Assembly (NCBI GenBank): GCA_026168455.1
Contig: CM047429.1
Location: 34,602,128 to 34,666,127 of the forward strand
DNA from: Theocolax elegans
Taxonomy: Eukaryota > Arthropoda > Insecta > Hymenoptera > Cerocephalidae
Direction: 5' to 3'
DNA: 64,000 nt
The notes under the pieces are model-generated. The model worked only from the letters and a program-made list of their open reading frames with translations. It ran no database searches and had not been told where the DNA came from. Position 1 is the first letter of the stretch; each line of letters starts with the position of its first letter. This document shows positions 1 through 11,913 of the stretch, piece by piece. The position numbers were made by a program, and so were the translations under genes.

Positions 1-179
1 AATACCAAAAAAATATTTATTTATAACAATTTTTGTAGTCTAAAATGATTTTACAAATTACAAATAAAATACAGTTTTACTCCCTTCATAGAGGTCAATA
101 AAGTGAACTTAATAAATTATTAGAGTGAATATTAATACTACGTTTTATTACATTTGAAATTAATATTATTTTTTTGTCC

Positions 180-353
180 TGAGGCTGCAAAATGCTGGTT
201 TGCTCCGTGTATACAAGTCGCAAAATGATGTATTTTCGGCCTCTCGCACACCGAGCGGAAAATAGAAAGAGCGTGGTTCAGTGTAAGAGAGGCCGAGAAT
301 ACATCATTTTGCCACCTGTTTACAGGGAGAAAAACAACATTTTGCGGCCTCAG
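180..353. repeat. Imperfect palindrome 1
   Basis: An inverted repeat has a left arm at 180-245 and a right arm at 287-353, with a loop of about 40 bases. Both arms contain GCAAAATG and CAAAATGATGTATT (or its complement) and end in GAGGC/GCCTC. An open frame on the minus strand here is explained by the palindrome and by GC-richer composition, and I see no gene. It resembles a foldback or MITE-type element. No target duplication was identified. Confidence 0.75.
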
Positions 354-368
354 TACAAAAAATAAGTA

Positions 369-484
369 TATGCACCTCGGGAGCAAAGGAAAATTCTCGC
401 TCGTGCGTCTGTGGTGGCCTCGCTTCGCTCGTCCGCCAAGCTCGCACTCGCCGAGAATGTGCCATTTTGCTCCCTTGGTGCATA
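369..484. repeat. Imperfect palindrome 2, abutting the first
   Basis: A second inverted repeat starts only 15 bases after the first. Its arms are 369-408 and 442-484, both outer ends read TATGCACC, and both arms carry GGGAGCAAA and ATTCTCG. The loop is rich in CGCTCG. It shares the AAAATG and GAGAAT-type words with the neighbouring palindrome, so the two may be diverged monomers of one foldback unit. Confidence 0.7.
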
Positions 485-1877
485 ATGTACTATTAAAAGT
501 ATTGTAGATGATGTATATGCATTTTATCAAGAAGATGATGGTATCCAAGTGATTTTCGACGCAAGCTATGACGCCGGAATCGCCGAAAGAATTAGTGTAA
601 TAGACATGTATTATAATAATTAATATAAAATATTAATTCTTAATTATTAAAATATATTTTTGTTTATACTTTTCGCAATAATGAATATTCTTTTCCCTTG
701 TGAAAATGGGAACATTTAAAATTAGTGGGATTCTAGTTAATGCCTTGGAAAAATGTAGTAAGTTTTAATAGGTACAAAGTGTCTACTAAATGATTACAGA
801 AAATAACGTGGAATTATATTTTACTTAAGTCAATCCAAAATACTTTGTTTATCAATACAAGTAAACAAGTGACAAGGTTGTCAATTGTTTATCAATACAA
901 GTAAACAAGATGGTGATTTGACCTTGTTATTAACGCATTTTAATTCAAAATATAACTTTAAAAGTGTTTAGTTAGGTTTCTTGCATACATATTATTCTCC
1001 TATTTATTAACACGTAAAAGTAGAAATAAGTCGTAACTAATATAAGCCGCTGAGAAATGGGTTAAAAGTGTATTTCAACACATGAATCTAAAAAATGGAC
1101 AATCACAGTGTTAATGTTAAAAAGCGTTTCATTTACTACTTAAAAAAGGCTAAGAAAAATATCTATTTAGTAGCGCAAACGAAGACGGCTAGGGTATTTA
1201 ATACCTATTAAATGTTCTGCATTTCTACTATTCATTTTTTAATAACAAATTAACTTACTTAAAATTGATTAATGACTTTAATTAATCGCATAGATCTCGA
1301 AAGCAGTTGTTTGTGTTTTGCAGTGAATGTATTTTTAGCATTGAATGTAGTTTTTTGTTAATTAATGTCTAAAATTGAAAATGATTTGTTATACATATGA
1401 TATTTTTTATACAAAAACTTCAAGTTATACAAAAAGTTAAAATGATAAGTATTATAATTTAAATTACTAAATGCAATAAAAAAACATGTATTTAAAAAAA
1501 ATATTTTTTATCACTTTTGTATTTATATGCTTTAAGTGCTTATAGAAACTAGAGATGGTATTAAATATTAGCTCGATAAGGATGTACAACCATGCCGTGA
1601 GGTCGGTTGTATAATTTGGCGTTAAAGTGTGTTTAGCGCATCATTTATCGCCATATAAAGAGATAAAACTGCGTTATTCCTGATAACGCACTCGCTATAA
1701 GCTAAATATTGGCATTAACTGCTCTTACGCATGCGCTAAGTCCCATTAACGCACGTCTAAAAGTTAGTGAATCAGGCCTCTGGTGAAATGATCTGACAGA
1801 CAATGAGGTGAGTCTCGAACCAAAATAGTAAATGCTAGTAAACCAATGCAAAACAGGCGCTTCGACTCGACCGACAG
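485..1877. other. AT-rich stretch without recognisable gene
   Basis: No credible coding frame or RNA gene is visible. A short stretch at about 1610-1760 has several GCGTTA/TAACGC words in both orientations, as in a degraded small inverted-repeat element. A 15-base direct repeat (TTATCAATACAAGTAA) occurs near 848 and again near 891. Confidence 0.5.
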
Positions 1878-3219
1878 TCAACGTAACTTTAGCCTATAGG
1901 GTGTTATATGGTCATATCTATGTACTTTTTCCCACACCAACCTGACACAAGCATTGAGCAGTCGCTGGAGTTTTAGATTCCTTGTCTGATCCAGATCGTT
2001 ATAGACTGCACACGCGTAAGCAAAGTGAGGCATTGCAAGCACTTCTATAAGATATTTTCTAGTATTTTGAGAGAATGCTCTCTTATGAAAACGCAACGAA
2101 CGAAGAATCTCGTGAAATCTCTAAAGAGATGAATAGAACCTGCTTGGACCAGTCTAGGGTGGGCAATAGCCAAACGCCCAGCGATTAAACTTGATTTTCC
2201 TAATCGAGATAGTTATTTAACAGTTTAACCCGCGGAGCAGCAGTTAGTTCCACTCGCGAGACATATGCCTTACTCCCAAGGATTATCACCTTAGTCTTAT
2301 TCACATTTAGACTCAAACCGTTAAACGCCCAGCTACAACATTCGCATCATGGGTAATCCGTTGGACATCCAATTGAAAATCCGCAGGAGGAAAGGCAAAA
2401 CCTAGGCATCATCGGCATAAATCATATACTTGCTATATCGAAGTACTTCTGGTAGATCATTTATAAAGACCGAGAATAACTAGGGATCCGGGACGCTGCC
2501 TTGCGGTACAACCGAATTTACCCTAAACCAGTCCAAGCACCTGCCCAACTCATCTACGACCACCTGTGTACGACCCACTAAATAGTGGTAAAACCACTTC
2601 AAAGTCGTATCTGAGCATCCCATATCGCACAGCTTAAGCAGTAGTGGACCATGTGGCACGGTATCGAACACCCTGGAGAAGTCGAACAGGAACAAAATGG
2701 TTATCATGCGTGAATCAATAGCCCTTTTAATGTCATGTTGCGACCTCTGCGTGCTACGAGCACTGCGAAATTCCGCTTGTCTATCTATTAATATATGATT
2801 TTTTTTCTAGATAGGTTGACAATTGAGAATAAACCAGTCGCTCTAATAGTTTCGAGACCTCAGAGTTTAGCAATAGGTCTGGTATCCAAGCATATCTCGA
2901 TCCTGTTCGACTTCGCCACTGGAAACAGTAATGTTCTCTTCCAGCAATCCGGAAAGTTGCCGAATGATGACAAATCATTAAATAATGAAGCTAAATGTGG
3001 GGTTAATTGGGGCTCCAAAAGATTCATTATCCCCACAGACAACCCATCCGTCCCCACCGCCCTTGATTTCGCTTTAAAAAGAACTTGCTGAACTCTTCTA
3101 GAATGAATCGTATCAAACTCAAACTTCACTGAAGTAGGGAAATTATTTTCAGAAGAATGATATAGTGAGACCAGGTGCGAGCGGTGATATCCGATTAGAA
3201 ATAGAAACATAATGAGCAT
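1878..3219 (-). pseudogene. Non-LTR retrotransposon reverse transcriptase, degenerate fragment
   Basis: Minus-strand frames read, from right to left, as the fingers, palm and C-terminal parts of a CR1/Jockey-type RT. At 2860-3219 an N-terminal part contains GTDGLSVGIMNL and CWKRTLLFPVAKS followed by DTRPIAKL. At 2480-2707 the palm carries FDFSRVFDTVPHGPLLLKL and a VPQGSV motif. At 1878-2096 a C-terminal segment reads AMPHFAYACAVYNDLDQ. The frames shift between these pieces and several stops interrupt them, so the copy is dead. No endonuclease or ORF1 is attached, so it is probably 5'-truncated, as is common for these elements. It is related to, but diverged from, the longer copy just to its right. 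Confidence 0.8.
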
Positions 3220-3813
3220 TTAATTGTTTGGTAGTGAAAGTGTCCAGAGGGGATGAATTAGTCTTATAGCTCAATCCTCGGTTTTTCAGTTCTCATCATT
3301 TAGCCTTTGGGTCTGCAGCATTTTTTTACTTATTTGAGAGATATTCGTATTTGTTGCTGTGGAGCATATTGGATATTCTGTTTCTTAGTATTTTACAACT
3401 CTCATAGGCCACCTTACGTTTTAAGGCTTTAAAAACTCTAATGAGAGAGAGAGAGAGAGAATTTGATTTGAAAGTATTTATTATGCCTAGGGGGAAAATC
3501 CACCGTAAGGCAAAAACAGTAGAAATACATAATATAAAAACAACATATACAAGCTTAATGCATGAGTGCCAACTACCTCCGCATATAAATATAAATACAA
3601 ATATAAACAATATATGAAAATATAAAAAATATACCATGCATAAAAGTATAAAAATATAAACTATAAAATGCTCTTAATAAACTTATAAAAACGCAATAAA
3701 TAAATAAAATCAATCCTACATATTGTATAACGTAATTGCAATGCATTCTCAACAAATCTGCGTAAAACCTTCCACTAAATAACTTGTATATAAAAAATCA
3801 AAAAGCAAAATGA

Positions 3814-5696
3814 TTACTGGGATAGTTCCATTAAATACTTATATAATCTGAATTTAAACAAACGCACACTCGTACTTAGTTTTAATTCAGATGGTAAACT
3901 ATCCCATAGATCCATGGCCTGTATAGAGAAGGATTTTTTATATATATTCGTAGAAACAATTTGTCTACTAAAAGAAGATTGGCAATTTCGTTCTGAGCGC
4001 CTTATGTCAGGATTCGAGGCAGGGAATAACGCAAACAAATAATCCGGTTTTTTAGTCGTTAATACCTGATAAGTAAGTACACCCATAAAATATTGGCGAC
4101 GTTTGCTAACTGACAACCAGTTTAATTTATTATAGAAATGATCCAATCTCGCATCCTTCCTTAGACGAAAAATGAATCGCACGCATACATTAAATAGACG
4201 CTGGAGTTTTGTATTCAAATACTCGGAGATATCACAGTACACAAGGCAAGCGTAATCAAAGCAGGGCATTACAAGGGCTGTAACTAATTTCTTTTTCATA
4301 GTGACTGATAGAAAACTACCACGGTTACGCAACTTATCAAGTACACCATGAACTCTTGAGACTATACATGAAATATGTGAGTTCGATTGCAAGTTTTCAT
4401 TTATCACTACTCCAAGATTCCTCATTGACTTAACCAAATCGATCTGTTGACCATCTATTAAAACAGGTGTCAAGCAATCTCTATTTATAAATCGAAGCTG
4501 CTGAGTAGACCCAATCAGGATTGCCTTTGTTTTGCTGAAATTTATTTCGAGTTTATGTTCTCGAGCCCAATTTAATATTCTAGAGCCATCACTAGAAAGT
4601 TTCTCGATAGCAGCATTACCCTCATAGGGACTACAATGTATATACACTTGTAGATCATCCGCAAACAACATCCCCTTGGTGTATAAAAGTCGGTTCATGA
4701 TTGAATTTATAAAAATGAGAAAGATGAGAAAGGCCCAGGTGTTGAACCCTGGGGAACACCTGACGTAATTTCAAAGAACTCAGAAGGAAGACAATCCTCA
4801 TCAACAACAGCCTGAGACCGTCCTGATGAATATGAACAGAACCACTCTATAGCATCATCCGCAAAATTAAGCTGTTTTAAAGTTCTCAAGAGATCATAAT
4901 GACTAATTGTGTCAAATGCCTTTCTAAAATCAAACATTAATAAGAAGGTAACCATACCTCTCTCAGAGGCCAACCGTAGATCATCAGTGATCTCTATAAA
5001 CGCTGTTTGGGTGCTAAACTGCTTGCAAGTCAACATGTTATTTGATTCTAAATGAGCAATTACTTGTTGAGAAACCAGTCGGTCAAAAACTTTAGCAAAT
5101 TGTGGCAGATTTGCGATAGGTCTAGTATCTGATGGCGCTGAGGGTTTAGAAACTTTACCAAGTGGGAAAATAACCGACTTCTTCCACAAGGCAGGGTACC
5201 TATTCGTTGTAAACGAATAATTAAAAAGCTCCATAAGGATTGCAACAATCCTACTACTACTAAAACCCTCTTTAAAACACGATAAAGACAAGCCATCAGC
5301 ACTACGACTTTTGGCTTTAGGAAGGCAAAGTGAAATAGCATCAGCAACCTGCACATGAGTAACTGCTTGGAATCAGAAACACGGAAAGTCAAAAACAGGT
5401 TGTAGCGATTTAATCTCATTCAGTTCTTCGACAGTACAAGATGAATGACTTCTAGATACCGACGCAAAATGGCAAAATGGCATTCCCAGTCTTCTCAACA
5501 AACGCCAACACATTGACTGATCAGATTCGCTGGTCAGAGATTGGCTATAATATTCATTACGCGCATTTCTAATTTCTTTTTTCAACTCCTTACGCATGCC
5601 TTTATATCGAACCAGCAACAACGAATCACAGCGACGCTTAGCTAATTTATACAATTTGTTTCTCTCATTATACTTAACCCTCAACCTTTTACTCAT
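3814..5696 (-). pseudogene. Non-LTR element reverse transcriptase
   Basis: Three consecutive minus-strand frames together span the linker and RT. The linker (5696-5373) is basic and contains WRLLRRLGMPF. The fingers and palm (5354-4707) show DTRPIANLPQFAKVFDRL, FDFRKAFDTISHYDLL and SGVPQGSTPGP. The next frame (4698-3814) opens with the metal-binding motif as LFADDLQVY, then shows INFSKTKAILIGS and a C-terminal region with MPCFDYACLVYCD. Frame changes at about 5360 and 4700 interrupt it. The DD pair and VPQG are intact, so loss of function comes from the frameshifts. The C-terminal part resembles that of the fragment at 1878-2096. Confidence 0.85.
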
Positions 5697-6002
5697 TCAT
5701 GGGGCAGACCGCGTACGAATAGGTCGTGTCACCATTTGTGCCTGTCTATCCAGATTTGTGATAAAAGAATTGCACATAGATTAACATAACGTGTCTACAG
5801 ATAATGATGCATTAAAATTTGTAAGTCGTAAAATTAAAATCGTAAAATCATTAAAATTAAAATCGTAAGTCCGTGAGATCATTTTTTATCATTCTAGAAA
5901 ATTCTGAGTAAACACAATTATTAAAGTCACGAAAAGAGCGCACAGCAGGCCTTGATTCAAATACTGGAAGATAATAATCGATAATAATATAGTCGTGCCT
6001 AT

Positions 6003-6598
6003 TTATAAATGCTTCTTATTCTTAACGTTAGTTTCAGAATCAACTATAAACACATCAAGCCATGTGTCACAATTATCACGGTGGTGGGTTGCATTAAAAG
6101 GAATAAGATGGAATGATTGTTCGTTTATAAGGTCAAGCAAATGCGAACTGTAATAATCGTCGATCATAAAATTTGAATTTAAGTCACCAGTAATAATAAT
6201 GTTTCCATAACGATGAGCATGAAGTTGCAACGTATTAAAGAAATTTGTTAAAACATGTCCCTTGGGACGCCGGTAGACAATTGCAAAAAGTATTTTTGTA
6301 TTACAAATAAATAAATCTAAGATCATATATTCTGCATCGTTTATATTAGTTATTTGCGGGGCTTCGAGTACTTTAAAAGATATATCACTCCTCAAATAAC
6401 ATGCCCCACCACCATCCTGCATGAACTCTCTTCTACCAGGGACAGACGCCAATCCCCGATCATTTCGCAATAAATATAAACATCTAATTTATAAATAGAA
6501 TCTGGACGATTTGGTGTTAACCACGTCTGAGTTAGTGCAAGAACATCTAACTTTTGAGAGGTCAATAGTGATTCAATTTCAACATGATGATCAAGCAA
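6003..6598 (-). pseudogene. Non-LTR element AP-like endonuclease domain
   Basis: Frames on the minus strand carry parts of an apurinic/apyrimidinic-type endonuclease. These include LDVLALTQTWLTPN (position of the catalytic ETWL), NTKILFAIVYRRPKG, NIIITGDLNSNF (catalytic GDxN) and NCDTWLDVFIVD. This domain nicks the genomic target to prime reverse transcription. At least one frameshift lies near 6460, and the expected ETW motif reads QTW, so the nuclease is unlikely to be active. Confidence 0.75.
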
Positions 6599-6676
6599 TG
6601 AATTAACATTAACATGTGCGATACGAAAATGAGCAGATGACGATGTGTGACGAATTTCATAAGAATCACTAGACAG

Positions 6677-7750
6677 TTACAGTAATAGTTTGTTGAGATC
6701 ATCCTCGGTAACAATTTGAGCAGCCTGCGATTTATCGTTCTTACGTACATATATTATACTATCAAGAGTCCAAATATACCTATATTTAAGAGGTTCGAGC
6801 TTACTTTTAACTAAAAGACGCAATTCATGAACGGCCGGAAGCAACAAGTCATAGATATTAATAGGTTTCGCAGAAAAATTACCAGCATTTGCAACTAGAT
6901 TTCCATAAATAATATTTCCAAACTTACGTTTTACCTCCAACACATAATTTCGCACTTCAGACTGCTTAAATCGAATAACAAATGATTTGGTATCCACATT
7001 ACCAGAGGAAGATTGACTAGCTGGTAACGAAGAAGAGCTACTTTGTGTACTTCTGAGTGGAAAAGGGCGAGCCTCAAGAATATCACCACAGAGGTGATCG
7101 AGACCGAGTACATGCAAAATACCTTTAGATAAATCAATAAGAGAAGTGTTACAAGATGCAGAAATACCTGTAACTTTGATTTATGTATTAGGCACTGCTC
7201 TAACCTGCATATCTTTAAGCTGAGTAACTTCTGAGCGTATTAATACATTTTCGGTCTCCAAGTCAGTTATTCTTTTATTTTGTTGCTCGATAATACCCAT
7301 AAAACTATCCAATCTCTTATTGATTAATTCAGTATTTTCTTTCCCACTATTGAAATGAAATGCAGATTGCTGTTATGGGGTCATTGACGCCCAATTTTCT
7401 GGTAGATTCATGTTGTCAACTCGCGGTGTATCAACAGGAACGTTACTCACAACTAGGCTAGGACCAGAAGAAGACGCAGAATCCAAATCCAAATCACGAG
7501 CAAAATCTAGGGTCGAGTGACGAGCAGAAGACGACAGAACGTTTGATTCTTTAATTTTTAATAACTTAACACAAGAAGATTTATCTATAGAATTTCCAAG
7601 GTATGATGCACAGCATATATCAGATGGTTTACTATTCAAGTAACGAGTAGAACAACCTGGGTGGAAAACATTATCACATTGATCGCAAGCTTTGGGCAGA
7701 CAACAAGCACATTTAATTGCTTTCGATTTAGATTTAGCCTTACTACCCAT
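6677..7750 (-). pseudogene. Non-LTR element ORF1: zinc-finger, coiled-coil nucleic-acid-binding protein
   Basis: The N-terminal part (7750-7373) begins MGSKAKSKSKAIKCACC and contains a Cys/His cluster of PHD-like spacing (CACCLPKACDQCDNVFHPGC). After a stop the frame resumes with a short coiled-coil segment (IIEQQNKRITDLETENVLI, about 7260-7310). It then enters a C-terminal domain (7117-6677) that includes KSFVIRFKQSEVRNYVLEVK. CR1-type elements commonly carry such an ORF1, which is thought to bind element RNA. The break near 7190 means no single protein is made. The start is ATG at 7750. Confidence 0.65.
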
Positions 7751-7780
7751 TTATACGGTTGAATGAATCGGTTAATCGGT

Positions 7781-8720
7781 TATTTTCTGTATAGCACAAC
7801 AATAAAAGTTATAACAAAAGCGCAATAATAATACTTCTGGCTCGCAGTGTATAAGCATATAATAAAAATACTGATAAAGTTACTTAAAACACTCTAAATC
7901 CTAGTTAAATTTTGCTAAAAATCTACGTAGTTGGCACTTTACAATTTTTTAATTAAAGAATATTGCAAACTTGAGAATAAAATGAAAATTATAAAATGTA
8001 CAAGGCAAATTACGAAAGAATTGCACACTAGTACCACTGAATACAGCCCAAAGATAAATATAAAATATAAATAAAATACGCAAAATAAAAATAAAAATGA
8101 AAATTATAAAAATAAGCAATGAACAATAAGTACTAGATGCTAGCAATTTTCACATTATATTAAAACGAGCTGAATCGTAATTTCTTTTTGCTCACAGACT
8201 ATCATACACCTATATATAATACTATCGACCCACAATTATCATAGATACTTTACGCATTATCCCATTCGTTCAGATAATAATCGCCAATTTACATACAATC
8301 AAAAAATCGAAGTATAATATTATAAAACGAGTGATACAAGATGAACACAGTTACGCTATATGTATGTAAGGAAAACATCCTTAGTCTATTTGAATTGCGC
8401 GCGTGTAGGTCGGTAAATCAAATCTTTTAATATACCGACAGGTAAAATTTGCAGATAAGAATTGGCACGTGTCAATCAGTACGGTTAATAAAGATATACC
8501 GAAAACAATGAATAAAACTTTATAAAAGTAATCTAAAGACAACCTTGTGAATAATAACATTGAATGTTGTTTCTTTGTTATTTACAGGTAAATAAACATT
8601 ATTTATTAAGTATGTAATTATATTTTGTATAAAATAATAAAGTTCTTTGTTATTTACAGAGAAACAATTCATGTATTATTCTAACCTATAACCTATGAAC
8701 ATTATAAAACAACATTCTCG
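7781..8720. other. AT-rich stretch, possible LTR or leader of the following gag-like frame
   Basis: No gene is visible. Segment 7950-8110 is AT-rich and similar in style to the 3' UTR of the non-LTR element to the left (GGCACT, then AAATATAAATA-type repeats). A direct repeat of about 20 bases containing TTCTTTGTTATTTACAG occurs near 8571 and 8651, just before the gag-like frame. It could be a duplicated leader or splice-acceptor-like sequence. Confidence 0.35.
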
Positions 8721-9290
8721 TTGAAAATCACAATGGACAAGTTGCAATTTAAGTTTACGTTGCTAGAAGCCTCGGATGGAAAATCCAACATATTATGTGT
8801 AACCAGACTCACCACGCCAGACGGTCGTGTGTATAAAATTCCACACGATTACATGAATGCAATATACCACGAGGAGCTCGCTAAAACGCCTACGTTTAAT
8901 AAGGTAAAGAAAGCATTAAAACAAAGACACCAAATGAGACAAGTATGGATTACTTTAACTAAAGAATTAAAAAATACTTATTTTGATAAAGAAGGAAATG
9001 TACAATTTAACGATGAATATTTAGAAGAATTGATTGAAAACAAAAATACTAGTGACGTGACAGCGAATGCAGCAGAAATACCATTAGTACAACTATTACA
9101 GAAATTACTTGAAAAAAGCGAAGAAAAATCGGAAAAAATAAACATGGGAAAATTAACTAAAGAATTTACAATTGAAAAATTTGATGGTAAAAATTCGAAT
9201 GCGAATCAATGGATGATTGAATTTGAAAAAGAATGTGAACGGTTTGATTTAAACATTGATAACAAAAAAATACACAAACAATTAAAATAA
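8721..9290 (+). CDS. Truncated gag-like retrotransposon protein
   Basis: A 189-codon frame starts MKITMDKLQFKF, although an ATG four codons later is equally possible. It is rich in Lys and Glu. The C-terminal third reads EFTIEKFDGKNSNANQWMIE followed by FEKECERFDL. This resembles the start of a gag-type capsid domain seen in insect LTR elements (a domain in which a target sequence is followed by a W and acidic residues). The protein stops after KIHKQLK, well before a whole capsid or zinc knuckle, so it is probably a truncated copy. No pol frame follows. No LTR pair was identified, so assignment to a superfamily is not possible from sequence alone. Confidence 0.45.
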   Translation: MKITMDKLQFKFTLLEASDGKSNILCVTRLTTPDGRVYKIPHDYMNAIYHEELAKTPTFNKVKKALKQRHQMRQVWITLTKELKNTYFDKEGNVQFNDEYLEELIENKNTSDVTANAAEIPLVQLLQKLLEKSEEKSEKINMGKLTKEFTIEKFDGKNSNANQWMIEFEKECERFDLNIDNKKIHKQLK

Positions 9291-9842
9291 TAACAAACAT
9301 GTGTAAAACTGAATTGTGTCGACATCTAGTGTTAATGATAACATTAATTAGATATGCGTTATCACCAGGTATCAGTCTTTACAAGTCCATGTCTACATTA
9401 CCGACTGTCGGTAACACTCTCGCCACATGTAGGCTTTGTATAATTTGAATCAAACATAACCTAGAAATCAAACACACTTTTCCACACCGGTGGAAATTTA
9501 TTATATTTAATATATTATAAATTTATTTATGCATTAAATACCGGCACTACATCCACCAAACTTTCAAAAACAGCACATAAAAATGATGACCCTGGAGCTG
9601 GCGGCCAGAACTAGCGGCCAGTCAGGGGCGAATTACACAGGCGCCAGTCATGGGGCCCCACGAGAAAAAATTCTTATTTACGTTTTTTTAGTAAATTTTA
9701 CATACAGTTAATCTTAAATAATGGTACTTATTAGAAAACAACTGTATCAATCGCAAGTTTAAAACAAAACACTAAAAACATTTATAATAATTAATTATTG
9801 CAATTCATAGAATTAAAAAATAAAAAATTCATATCTATAGGG
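9291..9842. other. Non-coding stretch before the satellite
   Basis: No gene is recognised. A short GC-richer patch at 9597-9655 contains GCGGCCAG twice and TGGGGCCCCA, a small palindrome, in otherwise AT-rich DNA. Confidence 0.4.
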
Positions 9843-11297
9843 CGCATGATGCTAGGTATTTGAAAATTGTTATACAGCTTCGCTGTTGTCCTAAGAACAA
9901 GCACCATTCGGGCGGCCGGTGCAGAATTGTTATTCAGCGAGTTATTAATTATTAAAACATAAAAAAATCACATTTTTTAGATGTTAAATGCTGCCATTTC
10001 TACCCGCATGATGCTAGCCTTTCAAAATTTTATGTGTAGGTTCTATTTAGTCCTTAGAACAAGCACCATTCGGGCGGCCGGTGCAGAATTGTTATTTAGC
10101 GAGTTATTAATTATTAAAACATAAAAAAATCACATTTTTTAGATGTTAAATGCTGCCATTTCTACCCGCATGATGCTAGCCTTTCAAAATTTGGTATATA
10201 GGTTCTACTTAGTCCTTAGAATAAGCACAAATCGGGCGGCCGGTGCAGAATTGTTATTCAGCGAGTTATTAATTATTTAAACATAAAAAATCACATTTTT
10301 TAGATGTTAAATGCTGCCATTTCTACCCGCATGATGCTAGCCTTTCAAAATTTTATGTGTAGGTTCTATTTAGTCCTTAGAACAAGCACCATTCGGGCGG
10401 CCGGTGCAGAATTGTTATTTAGCGAGTTATTAATTATTAAAACATAAAAAAAATCACATTTTTTAGATGTTAAATGCTGCCATTTCTACCCGCATGATGC
10501 TAGCCTTTCAAAATTTGGTATATAGGTTCTATTTAGTCCTTAGAATAAGCACAAATCGGGCGGCCGGTGCAGAATTGTTATTTAGCGAGTTATTAATTAT
10601 TTAAACATAAAAAATCACATTTTTTAGATGTTAAATGCTGCCATTTCTACCCGCATGATGCTAGCCTTTCAAAATTTGGTATGTAGGTTCTATTTAGTCC
10701 TTAGAACAAGCACCATTCGGGCGGCCGGTGCAGAATTGTTATTTAGCGAGTTATTAATTATTAAAACATAAAAAAATCACATTTTTTAGATGTTAAATGC
10801 TGCCATTTCTACCCGCATGATGCTAGCCTTTCAAAATTTGGTATATAGGTTCTACTTAGTCCTTAGAATAAGCACAAATCGGGCGGCCGGTGCAGAATTG
10901 TTATTTAGCGAGTTATTAATTATTTAAACATAAAAAATCACATTTTTTAGATGTTAAATGCTGCCATTTCTACCCGCATGATGCTAGCCTTTCAAAATTT
11001 TATGTGTAGGTTCTATTTAGTCCTTAGAACAAGCACCATTCGTGCGGCCGGTGCAGAATTGTTATTTAGCGAGTTATTAATTATTAAAACATAAAAAAAT
11101 CACATTTTTTAGATGTTAAATGCTGCCATTTCTACCCGCATGATGCTAGCCTTTCAAAATTTGGTATATAGGTTCTACTTAGTCCTTAGAACAAGCACCA
11201 TTCGGGCGGCCGGTGCAGAATTGTTATTCAGCGAGTTATTAATTATTTAAACATAAAAAATCACATTTTTTAGATGCTAAATGCTGCCATTTCTACC
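9843..11297. repeat. Satellite array, nine units of about 162 bp with two alternating monomer types
   Basis: The landmark TACCCGCATGATGCTAG recurs at 10001, 10163, 10324, 10487, 10648, 10810 and 10971, and again at 11133. A diverged first unit begins near 9843, and the array ends at 11294-11297 where the landmark changes. Periods are 161-163 bp. Eight units alternate strictly. Type A carries AACAAGCACCATTCG and TTAAAACATAAAAAAATC. Type B carries AATAAGCACAAATCG and TTTAAACATAAAAAATC. The last unit is a hybrid, with A-like AACAAGCACCATT but a B-like end. Each unit has one GC-rich core, CGGGCGGCCGGTGC, in an AT-rich monomer (CGTGCGGCC in one unit). No open frame crosses units. Confidence 0.95.
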
Positions 11298-11913
11298 AAG
11301 CATTTTTATATGCTTCTCACTGCCATTGGAAAAATACTGCCTGCTCTGGTCTGGAAAATGTCTAGGCAGCTAAGTTTCGTGGTTCAAGAAACTCGAGACG
11401 TTAAAAGTCGCTTATGGCCAAATAAATGCATCTTATGGATTGCATTATAGTTTAACACATACTGGTCGTATCGATGACTTCTTCCTGTTACTTTCCTCCA
11501 AGGATTACAAAAGGAAAATTATTAAAACACGAACTTTTAGAGAGCTGCATATAAGGTTGTACATTACAAATATAAAATAAATACAGTTTATAAAATATAA
11601 TGTAAATAAATAGCGTATATGATATCACAGTCAATGTAAAACTAAAAGTAATATCACAGGCTAAAACAATATATACAGTGAAATCACAGTAAGTCAATAA
11701 ACAGTTTAAGGCAAATAAATAAATTTTAGGTCAATACATCTATCAGTCGAAGAATAAAATATAGTGAACTAAACCAATAAGTAAAATCGGATGGCAAAAT
11801 TCCCAATCACGCTTAATATATTCAATTGGTCCGCGTTTTTGCCTTAAATACATCACTCACGGTGTATATGGGACGCTACAGACACAAGAATAATAAATAG
11901 GACTATAACAGTT
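11298..11913. other. AT-rich stretch, probably the 3' UTR of the following minus-strand non-LTR fragment
   Basis: No gene is seen. The interval 11500-11900 is AT-rich with AATAAATA words on both strands. It lies immediately 3' of the RT C-terminus at 11914 on the minus strand, so it fits an untranslated tail. Confidence 0.4.

Larger units (their letters stand above)
3445..7780 (-). mobile_element. Near full-length CR1/Jockey-like non-LTR retrotransposon, inactive
   Basis: On the minus strand the order is ORF1 (about 7750 to 6677), AP endonuclease (6598 to 6003), linker (5696 to 5373), RT (5354 to 3814) and an AT-rich 3' UTR. The 3' end is marked on the element strand by AATAAATACTTTCAAAT followed by a CT dinucleotide run at 3445-3462, so the tail appears to be a simple repeat rather than poly(A). 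All coding parts have frameshifts or stops. I saw no clear target duplication, and the 5' end is estimated from the ORF1 start. Confidence 0.75.

Noticed and set aside
9843..11297. A possible CRISPR array
   Set aside because: Units are 161-163 bp and similar throughout with no unique spacers. The setting is eukaryotic, so this is a satellite.
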